Shown here piece after piece: positions 1 through 11,008 of a stretch of 64,000 bases of DNA (position 1 is the stretch's first letter; each line of letters opens with the position of its first letter). Made by a program: the position numbers and the translations under genes. The stretch is taken from positions 6,200,001 to 6,264,000 of the forward strand of contig NC_079232.1 of the NCBI RefSeq assembly GCF_028502605.1, written 5' to 3'. The notes beneath the pieces are model-generated. The model searched no databases, was not told the DNA's origin, and saw only the letters and a list, made by a program, of their open reading frames with translations. Source of the stretch: Trichoderma breve (lineage: Eukaryota > Ascomycota > Sordariomycetes > Hypocreales > Hypocreaceae).

Positions 1-1481
1 TGAGTTTGTATAATGCCGTAATGACAGAAACCAGGACATCCGTGGTATGACGCCGTGTAAAAGCAGTGTCGAGGCAGCCTGGTCAATTTCTATGCTCAAC
101 ACTGAAACGCTATAGAATGAGCTGTTCGTGACATAATCACTCTTCCGCGCTCTCGCGTCAATACTGCACACAAGAAAACATTGTTCATCAGTGACAATCA
201 CATCTTGTCCACGCAATATTCGTGCCATGGCAGATAGGCGGGCCCTTTTCTCAAAAGGCCGTTTAATTTCCGCACCCCGACCGGCACACTCCTTGTATGC
301 TGGGCTGGCTCCTAATGCAAGACGGTCATCGCCCTGTCCGGCCATGCTGGAAATAGCATCGTACAGTCCGGGGAAACCAGCGACAAGGCGAAAAAGGGAA
401 AGGAAACGGAAACATCAACATCTAGACCCTCCCAATCTCTCCACTTCTTGTGGGCAAATTGGCCCTGTGCCATTGCTAGCGTGTCACAGCGCCGCTTCTC
501 GAACGAGCCAGCCTTGAAATCGTGTTTTGCTTTGGCTCACCAGGGTAGCCAAGGAGAGGAAGAACCTGGCAGGATTGAAGCATTTATGCATAAGAAGCGC
601 AAGCAAATGCGCCCCTATCATACGTTAGAAGCTTAAAGTATAATAATGCCGGTAAAGATTTTGGGTCAGGCATGAAGTTCTATGACAATGCAGCGTTTGT
701 ATCAATGAAATGCACACGAATTGGCCTTGTCAATGTTTTTGTGAAAGCACACTGCGTTCACCTACGTGAATTGAGAATTGAAATATGATGAGCTGTGCAC
801 CAGACATCATTCGATGATACCGGATGATCATACTACCAGATAGTTTGTATAAATGGGGCAATAGTGATGCATCATCCCGCAATTCATCTTGTTCGGCGGC
901 ATCGACAGCTCGTATCCCATGTGAAGCCGCTCTCTCGCATAGAACCTTCCTTGAAGTGTCGCTACAAAGCGTGAAATGCACATGGCAAGCGTCCCCTGTT
1001 CAGGGGAATTGCGATCTCGATCCTAATAGAATCATCAAGCGAGGCTTATTAGCACTCCATCGCATGTTCTCCTATGCTCGTTTGTAAAAATCCCCATCTC
1101 CACTCCGGTGATCGGAATCTCGGTTGTTGTTCCAGTATAAATAGCACAACTCTTCATGATTTGCCTCCTCGCCTCCTTTCCCCCCCATTTGTAATGTGCG
1201 ACTGAAGCCGCTTCCTTCGACTCTTCTTTCAACAAGCCCAATGGGGCTTCCTCTTCTTTTTTTCTTGAATCTCCAGCTTTCCGGAAACCCCCGGTTTCAT
1301 AGGCAGACAAAGAAGAAGAATAGCACATATATTTTGTGCATACAGAGGCAAAGAGTATGGAGTGATGCAGCACTGCCGGGTAGCCCTTGCGATATGAGTT
1401 CAAGGCTGCAAACTGCATGTAAGAGCAGGGTCGTTGGGTCAGCATAGCTTTTGCTTGTGCGACGTCCATGTCTCATCTCTC
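1..1481. other. Intergenic, no gene seen
   Basis: Only short overlapping reading frames on both strands, none with a recognisable motif or consistent codon use. It contains the 3' flank of YAE1. I see no RNA gene or repeat in it. Confidence 0.5.
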
Positions 1482-2270
1482 TCACCACTCCAGGCGCTGT
1501 CTCGATGTAGCAGGAGGAAGTGTGATCGTACTAGCACTGCCAGTTGCGTCGTCCACTACAGCCTCCATCCGGCCATCGCCATCTTCGCCATCGAGCAGGG
1601 ATCGGTCAATCTTCCACAGTTTGACTCGCTCGTCAACGATGTCGGTCCACTTCCTTATCAGGGGGTGAGCCTTTGCCACATCAGGGAAGAGCACTTCGTC
1701 GCCTCCATTGGCTTCCTCGACGTTGTAGATCCAGTTTCCGTCAGGGGCCCAATAGTCAGAGCTGAATATCTTGACAACGCTGAGCTCCTCTCTAGCCTCT
1801 GCCAGCAGCTTGGAAGCATCTGTGGCTTCTTTGTCCTCGTTACCAGCCACGCCATTGAGCTTTCCCAGAGCCTCCTCAATGCCTTCCAGGGTGCCGAGTA
1901 ACTGCCCTGCCGCCAGTCCTATCGTGGCGCCAAGACTGAAGCCCTCGTCGAACCCAGCTTGGATGGTACGCTCTTTTGCCGCCGAGATACCTTCTCGATA
2001 GCCTGCGGTTGTGTGCTCTGTCTCCAACCGCCGCATATCAGATGGGTGATGAGGGGTTTCAGGTCCGTCCAGAGACGTAAGCATTGCAGTGGAATCCTCG
2101 CCGGATCCCAGCCCTGATTCAGACTCGGGTCCAAAGACATCATCGAGGGAAAAATACACGCCGCCGGAGCCAGAGCCATCTTCCAGTGCGGCTCTCTGGC
2201 CAGAATCGCCGCCCCCGCCCTGCGCGAGATACTCGTCATCCATCGACTGCTCGACCGGGCGAAAATGCAT
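1482..2270 (-). CDS. YAE1: Yae1-like protein (deca-GX3), Fe-S assembly adaptor
   Basis: Single-exon protein of 262 aa. A run of Gly-X3-type repeats at about residues 88-130 (GYREGISAAK, AGFDEGFSLGATIGLAAGQ) is the deca-GX3 signature of the Yae1/Lto1 family. In yeast, Yae1 with Lto1 acts in the cytosol and links the CIA targeting complex to Rli1/ABCE1, so that this ribosome-recycling ATPase receives its Fe-S clusters. The N-terminal third is acidic, low-complexity and serine/glycine rich. The C-terminal half, including YWAPDGNWIYNVEE, is the fungal extension. A second in-frame Met at residue 10 (MDDEYLAQ) could be the real start, because the region just upstream is T-rich and looks like leader. 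No partner gene lies nearby. Confidence 0.85.
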   Translation of the reverse strand: MHFRPVEQSMDDEYLAQGGGGDSGQRAALEDGSGSGGVYFSLDDVFGPESESGLGSGEDSTAMLTSLDGPETPHHPSDMRRLETEHTTAGYREGISAAKERTIQAGFDEGFSLGATIGLAAGQLLGTLEGIEEALGKLNGVAGNEDKEATDASKLLAEAREELSVVKIFSSDYWAPDGNWIYNVEEANGGDEVLFPDVAKAHPLIRKWTDIVDERVKLWKIDRSLLDGEDGDGRMEAVVDDATGSASTITLPPATSRQRLEW

Positions 2271-5200
2271 GTTTTTTTTTCCCTTTTGAAAATATCAGCC
2301 TACGAAAAAGGAATACGGTGGTAGGCACATTAGGTACGGAGCGGAAGCAGGCAGCAAGCGCTTCGTGGACTCCAGACAGGTACGCCGTACCTAGATAGCA
2401 GTTACGCCTCTCGTCCTCTCCCTGTTTATCTCTGAGGCTCTCTCTGAGTTTCAAGATCGAGTGGATTTCCGATTTCTAGGCAACAGGGGGAGAAGCTGAG
2501 CCTCGATCGGTTCGATCTCTACCGCTGGTGGTAGAAGCGCCGAAATTCTCTCTGCCGCAGCCTTCGTGCCTTTTTTCGAACTAGGTTGTATTATTCCGAG
2601 CTAGCATTTGAAATCCAGCCATGGCCGCCCCCCTGCTTCATTAGTCACAAAGCCTAGTCGTGCCAATATTTTCGGCTGAACTACGACACAATAGGGTGGT
2701 GTGCCTTACTGTGTGACTTGCAACGCGACTCTCAGAGACACTGTACTGGTTGCACAGAAGTTGAAGCAACCAGCGCAATTGCGAGCTGCCTGGTGCAGTC
2801 TTGATACAAGGAGCGTTCCAGCAGAGACAGTGCGAATACAGTCTCGCTATACTAGCTCCAAAAATAGTGAAAAGCCGGGAAAAAAAGAGGTCGCCCTGCA
2901 AACTCACCCTCCCTTGCTTTGGAGGATAAAGCTTTCGAGTTGTCGGTGACACAAACTAGGGGGGGTAAAAAAAAAAAAAAAAAGAAAATCCCTGGCGTAA
3001 AATCGACACCGCCTCTCGAAAAGACAAGTTTCTCGCCCACGATTCCTTCTCTCTGTCTTTCTATCTCCACGCTTCTTCTCTGGTCATGATTTTCTCTTTC
3101 ACAGATGCCCTTTAGCCTTTGAATTCAGAAAAAAAAAGGCGAAGGAAAAAAAAAGCCCAAGAAATGATGCCACCTTGACGTAGCCGTGCCGACTTCTGCA
3201 ATATTGCACCTTTTGATACAATCCATCCCCAACACACTTGCTGTATGTATGTGCTGTCATATCAGAATTTCTTTTTCCAAGAATAGGTTGCTGTTATCTC
3301 GGTGCCTTCCCACCCCTTTAACAGCAGCGTCTGTTCCTGGGCCGCCTCTTGGTATGCATGACGAGTGAGGCTCTTTTGCCTAGAACTTCGTGGTGGTCAT
3401 CCTGTCTCTCCCTTGTCGTTGCGACACGACACGACACGACACGACACGATGCCGGCAACAACACACGCACGCACGCAGGCACACGGCCCTCCCTGCTGAA
3501 CAAATAGTAGGGCAAACCTTGAATTCAAATCATGCCACGTATTCCCTACCCTCCGGATTTCACCGTTTCCATTAATCATCTGGCCTTGTGGCGGTCAACA
3601 ACTGGGCTCCGCAGCAAATCGTCCATGCATGAGCTGTTTATGGCGCATGGCGTCAACTTCATCCCAAGGCGGTCAGGGGATGTGAGAAGAGGCCAATGTC
3701 GGGTCAATGCTTGCTTGTCCTGCCTGCCTTGCCGCCTTGTTTTCTGCTCGTTTGCTTTTTGGCCCTGGCTGCCGCCTGCGTGCCTGGTCCGGGGTGTCCA
3801 GCCAGTCCCCATCCTGTCGTCGTCGTTGTCATCGTCGTTGTCATCGTCGTCCACCACCGCTACTACAACAACACCACCACCACCACCTTCACCACCAATA
3901 CGGCCAAACACCGTGTCTGCTCCAGTCTGAACCCGTCTTTCTGCTTGAACGGTTAAAGACTTCCATCACATGGAAGGATCGCTCTCCAAAAAAAGACATG
4001 GATAGATGCAACGCCACGACAACAGTAACAACAGCACCCTCACCCACACCAGCAGGTCGTGGCACACCAATAGTTTCGTCCGCTTTGCGGTGAGAAAGAA
4101 GCAATCATGCAGTCTCTGATGAGTTGTCTCATGTGGCCAGACCAAACAAAGCTTGCCGAGTTTCTCTCACATCCCCATCTTGGGTCAGAAACGGTAGAAC
4201 CCAACGGTACGTCGTAGAAGGGATATCTGCCCGAGCGGCTGAGACTTGAATCAAACCTATCACGGACCCCATCGTACCGGAGCTATGGGAGGATCGGATC
4301 GGCCCCACACGCTGCCCATGAAGCGGGACGACGGCGCTCCATGTGGCTTTCTTACTGTATCATGTAGGTGTATGTATGAGGGAGGACTCCGTAAGCTCCC
4401 TCGTGATCTCGTCTCTGGCGCGCCGTCTCTCAAAGAGGGCCAACGGATACCCAAGAGTGGTCGCCTGTGCCCATTCGAGAAAACGTGCTAGCAGCTGAGT
4501 CGTCCCCCCGGCCCCGTTCGACGTCAGGCAAGGGAGCCATCCGGGCATGGATGCCTTTACAGCTTGCATTTGCCATGCCATGTCGTGTTGTGCTGTTCCT
4601 GTGCCTCTGCCAAGCTCCAGCTGAGCGTCGAACCAGAAAGCTGTACGCTCATTCAGGAGTGGGCTCCGGAGATCGCTTGAATGTCATTGTCTCGTTTTTC
4701 TGCCCCATCCACGACGAACCACTTGTTAGAGAGCAGTGCGTTGTTCAACGTGTAAGCAAGGCGCTCTCTCTCCGTCAAGGCCCGCTCATCTTGCCACCAG
4801 AGTGATGGGCCGGCGATGCTTTCTCCAACTACGGAGTACTAGTGTTAGCTTATCAGCGGCTCCCCTCGCACCCCCCTACCCCATGACATCTCCCTGTCTG
4901 TGGCTAGGTTCTAACTCACCGAGTCATCGAGTCTTGGAGTTCTCGGATTTCACCACGAGGTATTAAGAGAACAGCGTGAAAGGGGGAAGAAAAAGTCTGG
5001 ATGTGAAAGCTGCAGCCACCGTCACAGATAGAGAGGCGAGGCTCGGGGAATTTTCTTTCGTTCTCCCGGATTCACGCCAGTGCGTTAATCGTTAGTGTCC
5101 TTTTTTTTCGAATGGAAGCCAAAAAGGCGGCCCACAATGGCAGCAGTAGCGAATTCTTGGTTGCCAGACAGGGGAGGGGACGGGGGACGGGGGTCCTGTA

Positions 5201-8200
5201 CGAAGTATGTCGTAGTAGCGATGCAAACATGGCCTGCCTACCACAGCATGGAGCGGAGAGTACGGAGTAGGTATAGGGCGAGAATTGGCTGTGCTGTATG
5301 ATACTGCGCCCTGTACTTGTACGGTGCTTGGTTGGGGACGTTGGAAGCCCGCGTAGAACAAGCCCCGGAACGCCGTTCTTGCGAGACCCCCCATTCCTCG
5401 GGGCCGCCCGTTCCTGAGCTAGAAAGGGCCGCTTGGCTCAGTAGGATTCAACGCCCCCCCTCCCCACCTAGCTGTCATTGCCCGCTGGCACAACGATGGT
5501 TCCAAAAGTTGATGAAACGTCGCGTTTCGCTGCCTCTTTCTCAACCGGCTAACTACCGAAAAGGGGGCGGGGAAGCGGACAACAGGGATTGAGGCTCTTC
5601 GGGATCCGGGCCGTGCACGTCATCAACTCGCCTTTTCTTCTCTCTGGTCTCGTCACTCAACGGGTTTCAGACGAGGCAAGGGAAAGCCAGTCCATGGTTT
5701 CCAATGCGCGCTATGGGCGAGGGTGGTGTGTATGCTCCGTACTCGTACTCCATATGCCCCCATATGTGGGTTCCATGTGCGTGTGTCTGGGTGATATGCG
5801 CGTGTGAACTGTCGGATTCCTTCTTGAGAAGCCGCGAATGTCGTTCGGAAGCCAGTGTGTCGATTCTGGAATGCCGCGCCGGGCAGTGATGTGTTTGCGA
5901 GTAACGCTGCTGCCCTCCGGTTTGCGACAACCGCCATGCCGATTGATTTTTGCTCCACAATCTTTTGGTCATTGCTGTCCCGGCCCAACGTGTCTTCCCG
6001 CAACCCAACGCGAGGTCTAGCAGCGGCTTCTAGAAAGACTGGGCTGTCCTGCATCCATGCCCCCAGCTCATCCCCTACCCTTGCACAAGACCCTTCCCGC
6101 CTAATTCCCAAAGCTTCCCACCCCCACTGTAGCCACGACGCCCAAGTTGTAGAGCGTTGGGCCAACCCTAAAACCATTAGGTTCGCTCAACACCAAACAA
6201 CCACGCCTTTCTCGTCGTACTCATCTCATTAGTACTTCGTACTCGTAGTCACGTCCGCCCGGGTTCGGAAAGCAGAGACCTTGCCCTTTTCCGACAAGCC
6301 TTGCCATACCCATCCATCATCTCTCGTCTCAACGCCTCTGTTATCTCTCTCCTCGACCCGCGTACCGCGTGTTAGCGCCCTCCGAAAGGCCTCCCAGTCT
6401 CACACCCATTCCGTCGCCCGCCTCTCGCCGATACAAGGCAAACACTAAGAAAAAAAGAAAAGAAAAAGAAAAAGACACCCCTGTCGATCGCACAAGGGTA
6501 AAAAAATTCCTGCAGGGGCCAACAAAGTGCATCAGGGGTTTGACTGACCGCCAAGGGTAGACCGCAATATCGGGTGCCGCAATCATAGCAAAAAATAAGC
6601 CCGACCAGCAAAAAGGCCACGCGAGAACCCAGGAACAGGCGGCGAGCTCTCAAAAGAAGGCACTCACCGAGTCGGTGTGGAAACAGTTTAAAATATCAGA
6701 CCGTTCCCGCAACTCCGTCCACTTTTTCGTTCCTTCATCCAACAAGAAAAAACGGTGCCCTTTGAGCAATCGACCATAATCCGACCTCTCCTTCCGTTTT
6801 CCGAGCTTCCGGACGTCTCTGTCCAGTCTCGCCTCGCCGCATTACTGCCGCCAGCACCACTGCAACCACTATCCAACTCTCCTTTCTTCTTTTTCTTCTT
6901 TTCCACAAGCCAAAATGCGCGGACCATATGACACCACTGGCATTATCAAGCCCAACTCTCCTCAACCACCAAAGCCCAAATAATGAATTTCTTTGTTTCT
7001 GGGTTGGCCTCCTTATCTTTCGCTTGCTTTCCCTTATTCTTCACTTTGTGACACGCTGTACCAGTCAGGTAAGCCCTACCCCCTTTACTTCCACACCCTT
7101 TGTGTCATATATTCAGGAGCATTGCTGACGGCGGCCTTGCAGCTGTCTTCTTTTTAATAGTAATACGTCGATCGAACCAAGCTCTCGATGACGACCGGGT
7201 TTTAAACGACTCGGGCGTTTCTTGGTAATTGCGGCACTCTTTCTTCGACTGTTGATATACTTTTGGGTTTCGGATAATGAATCGGTTTTGGGAGCAAGAG
7301 AGGGAAAATAGACTGGGAAAATTGGGTCAGGAGCTATCCGTCTTGGACCCCACGGACGAAAAGGCAATGCCGTGATATAGAGATATAATCATCCACATGA
7401 GCCCCCATGATCTGGGTAATGTTTCTTTTGTTATACATCGGGCGCCGCCGCCGCCAAACGCAAATTAATGTCTATCTTATTGAAGATTCTTTTGTTAGAA
7501 TATGATGAACAGAAAGCAAAGAGTTGAACCATACCTGTCTGGATGAGCTTGAGTCTTTTATGTGTCTGTGTTCAAACGAGCTCCTCCTCACTGTCTTTGT
7601 GTGACCCGATGAATCTTGGCAAGCAGTTTGGCCAGTCTCGAAAAGCACCTGTGTTGACCTTCTGGCGGTCTTTTGGGACACCAAGGGTCTACGTATGAAG
7701 AGAAAGGGAGCCTGAGTTGGATCATGTGTGAGAGGCTAGCGAAACGGAGACGTCGTCAGCGCCGTGGGTGGAGAACATGACAACCGGCGAAGTGGGACTT
7801 GATATGGCCGGCACGGCGTCGGGGACTCCCTAGTAGGGCACCGGCGTACGACGGTTGGGCCCTGTGAAATGCGGTGATTGCTGCCCATGCCCCATTCCTC
7901 CATGATGCCGGATGGGGACGCATGGGCCCTGCGGCAGGGTGGTACATGGGGAGAGGATGGAGAGGCTGGGGGCTGCAAGCGCAGGGCTGGCATCCTCTTG
8001 CATGGCATCTGGATCTCGCTGCCACCCGCCTGGCTGGCTGGATTCGCTGATCTCGATGCCCTGGCCGGCTACTGCATCTCCAGCATGGGCATGTGGATGT
8101 TTGTGGATGTTTGTGGACTTGATGCGCCAATGCTATGAGCGCGGGAAGCGGGACGGCGCACGTTTGGATCTTTGACACACGCACTAGATGCCGGGACGAG

Positions 8201-10309
8201 ATTGGGTTGCGCCGGCGGACTGTCAGAGTCCAGCCATGTGTCGAATCCATCCATGCGTTCACCTGTGCGCCCACCCGTGTGCCCATGTGTACGGTAGGCC
8301 CATCATCCGCGTGGCCATCTGGGTGCGTGTCTGCTCCCCTGCATGTCGGTTGTGCGTGTGTATGCGTGTCTTGCCCGCCAAGGTAGGGTGACAGCAATGG
8401 TAGACTGTGTGGCCATGATGCCGACTTAGCCTGTACCGTCTGCCGCACCGTTGAAAACTGGGAGGGCAACAGAGCAAGCTGAAGAAGAGAAGCCAAACGG
8501 TGGTATTACTGTATGGCAGGCCTGGAGTTCAGTCAGTCTCGGCGACACAGGTGGATGATGCGTCCTTTTATACCATGAAGACAGCCGTTTCCTGTGACCC
8601 CCCTCCTTGGTCCTTGGTGTACCGCGACCCCTTCTCTCTTGGGCTGCGATTGTGATGGCTCGCAAAAGCCGGCATGACTTGGGCCAATGCTAAGGTGACT
8701 TTTCCTGATCCGTGAGGCTCATCCCGGGCAGCAAAAGCTCTTGTTGGTCGTGAGCAGATGGCAGATGATGGTGGGGTTTTTGGCCGAATCGGTAGTATCC
8801 ATTGGAAATCCATTGGAAATCGTCATACGAAAAGGTGGTGGGGGCGGGGTTGGGAGAAAGTGCATCTTCATGCAGTTGTTCTTTCCCATGCCATGCATTG
8901 CATGCCATGGCGTCGAGTCGCCAAGAGCGTCGGATACGGATAGCAATAGCCTCCAGCTCTCTTTTTGCGCTTGTGATTGCGCTTGCGCCTTCTTCCTTCT
9001 TTGCGCTGTCTCGCTTATTGCGCGTCCTCTCGCTTCTTGTAAGGGAAGGATGAAGCCAAAAGTCTCCGTTTCCTTCTGCGACTTCCTTTTCACCTGCCTT
9101 TCTCTCTCTCTTTTTCTCTCCGATTCGTCGTCATCTCATGGGCTGTTCTGTTCTTCCCCTCGCTATATTTAAGACGGCTAGGCAATGGGGAACGTTCCTT
9201 TCTCGAGTGACGATCGAACGCTCAACTTTAATCCCTGTTGCCATTCTCTGCAGACAATCCCCGGTACCTGCATTGCGGTCCAAAATGCCGCCCACGTCAC
9301 TTTGCGCGTGGCCACGCCTCCTCATTCATCGACAGGCCCGAAGCTCGCAGCATCGCCTGATTTGCCAGTCACTTTTGGTGGCGTTTGCTGCAGAAAAAAT
9401 GCGGCCAGTCTCTGGAAGCCTCGGATCAGGGCACGATGCTGCTGATGGCGTGTTGTGTTAGCAGGCTGATGGGAACATGATACAAGTACTCAGCACCAAG
9501 TTGGTTGGACGGCTGGTACTGTAGTCGCCAGGCCACCTCGGACTGTGTTTGCGCCCAATACTTGACTTGTTCCAAACAGGCTCTGCATCCTTCCCGGTCT
9601 CTTCATTTAACCTTGCTGTGCTCTTCAATTCACCCTCCTTATCAAGCCACGACGGCCGCCAGCCCCCTGTCTTGACGCAGCTCATTCCAAATGTGGGCGA
9701 TGAATAGCCGCTTGGGAAATGCGCTACCAGCCGGATGGTGGTACTCCGCTGCGTCAACGAATAGAAATGACACACATCCAGTGTATCATCGTCCTCACAC
9801 CAATAACCAGCCGTGGCGGCAGGGGCCATGGCTGAGCCGTTTTGGCCCAGTCCTCAAACACGGGCTTTGTACACTCGATGTATGTGACGGATCTCACCAA
9901 ATCTGAGCCATATGGATGAGCTGGGATTGACAGTGGCCAGACATTTCTCGTCGACAGCAGAAGATTAATCTGCTGAAAGCTGCAGTATACTCTACAAAGC
10001 GTGCTCTAGGATATATTCACAATACGGAGTGTGTTATCACGGCAGTAAAGCAAATACATGGTAATACAGCAAGGTATCTTTGAATTACTACCTGTCGACA
10101 AGCTCTCGTTGGTACCTAATGCCAGAAGAGGCTTTGCTGTGTCCAAATATCGTCGGCCACGACGTACAAACAGGATGGATATACTCCCTGCCTTTTGCAT
10201 CTCCTTGGATTTTTTTCTGATTGAAGTTTTCCTCTTTGGCCGATAACAACGCTTTCCAACATGCCTGGAACCATACCATAATCTTCGAGACATCATGTGT
10301 TCCCACGAT
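2271..10309. other. 8.0-kb gene-poor stretch
   Basis: No convincing protein gene on either strand. Reading frames here are short, low-complexity (Ser/Arg/His/Cys-rich) and overlap antisense frames. Seen directly: a poly-A run at 2968-2983; five copies of GACAC at about 3421-3448; a TCG/TTG/CCA trinucleotide-rich block at about 3815-3895; two copies of CCATTGGAAAT at about 8797-8818; CT-rich leader-like blocks near 6840-6910; and a good spliceosomal intron at 7069-7142 (annotated separately). It may be regulatory DNA or carry long noncoding transcripts. Confidence 0.5.
6700..7400 (+). ncRNA. Candidate spliced noncoding transcript or 5' leader
   Basis: A CT-rich leader-like tract leads to an ATG at 6914 in good context (CCAAAATGCG). 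That ATG opens a 22-codon ORF whose stop overlaps the next ATG (TAATG), which opens a second 22-codon ORF. Then comes a textbook fungal intron at 7069-7142 (74 bp; donor GTAAGC, branch GCTGAC, acceptor TTGCAG). No long ORF follows. I infer a transcribed, spliced + strand RNA, either a long noncoding RNA or the uORF-bearing leader of a gene I cannot see. End points are approximate. Confidence 0.3.
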
Positions 10310-11008
10310 TCATTCGATTAATAAGCCCAACATGGCGAGCATCGCAAGGATTGTGCCGTCCTCAGGCTTAACATCTCCAATGAATCCAACCTGTCCGTTT
10401 CCATATCGAGCGAAAACAACAGGCGACTCATTGAAGCCGACGATTGATTTGGGAGTTGGTACACGACGCTCGATAGTCGAGTGTTCAGTTGAGAGGTACC
10501 ACGCCTCACTCAACTGCATTCCGTAGATAAAGAGAGCCTTTTGGCTATACGAAGCCGGGAGTCTGCTTTGAAGGGTAGAGCCGACCGCCTGAGGATTCAG
10601 GGATAGCGTGGATTGTTGGTAGGAGCCGATTTCCCATGGGAGATCCCACGTCTGCCTCATAATCTTTTTCAAGCTTTCCGGACTGGAGCCAGCAAAAACG
10701 CCGCCAAAGACGACTATGCCACCACTCGCCGCATACTGCACGAGCCTCTGCGATATGACTTCGCTCCTAGCGTGGGCAATGCCTCCATCGGCCACAAATA
10801 TACCGTGTGGCTGTGAACATTGGGTGAACAAGGTAAATGCCTTCTCTGTCGTCTTTGCGTGCCATATGGTTGCTCTCTCGAAGAGCTCGTTCAAGAAGCT
10901 GGCGTGGGATTCCTGAAAGGTGAGCTGCGCCTGATCGTCACCAAGCGTGAGCACGAATATGAGAGGTTTGGCTGGTCCGGCAGCCGAATCTTGGGTAATA
11001 CTGTTCAT
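10310..11008 (-). CDS. Hypothetical protein, glutamine-amidotransferase-like fold suspected
   Basis: A 232-aa single-exon protein that I cannot name. It starts with a beta-strand-like segment (KPLIFVLTLGDD), contains GIFVADGGIAHA and GGIVVFGGVFAG, and ends FARYGNGQVGFIGDV followed by a short hydrophobic C-terminus. This alternation of hydrophobic strands with Gly-rich turns, and a closing 'trophy' strand (GxGxVGFIGDV), recalls class-I glutamine amidotransferase/ThuA-like domains. No catalytic Cys nucleophile elbow is visible. The frame stays open to an ATG at 11344, but I chose 11008 because a TATA-like AATATAAAAT lies about 110 bp upstream of it and the extra residues look like leader. It is isolated: no gene for 5.7 kb upstream or 8 kb downstream. 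Confidence 0.6.
   Translation of the reverse strand: MNSITQDSAAGPAKPLIFVLTLGDDQAQLTFQESHASFLNELFERATIWHAKTTEKAFTLFTQCSQPHGIFVADGGIAHARSEVISQRLVQYAASGGIVVFGGVFAGSSPESLKKIMRQTWDLPWEIGSYQQSTLSLNPQAVGSTLQSRLPASYSQKALFIYGMQLSEAWYLSTEHSTIERRVPTPKSIVGFNESPVVFARYGNGQVGFIGDVKPEDGTILAMLAMLGLLIE

Noticed and set aside
7756..8496. 246-codon frame on the minus strand
   Set aside because: His/Pro/Arg/Ser-rich low-complexity translation, no splice support, overlapped by equally open frames on the other strand.
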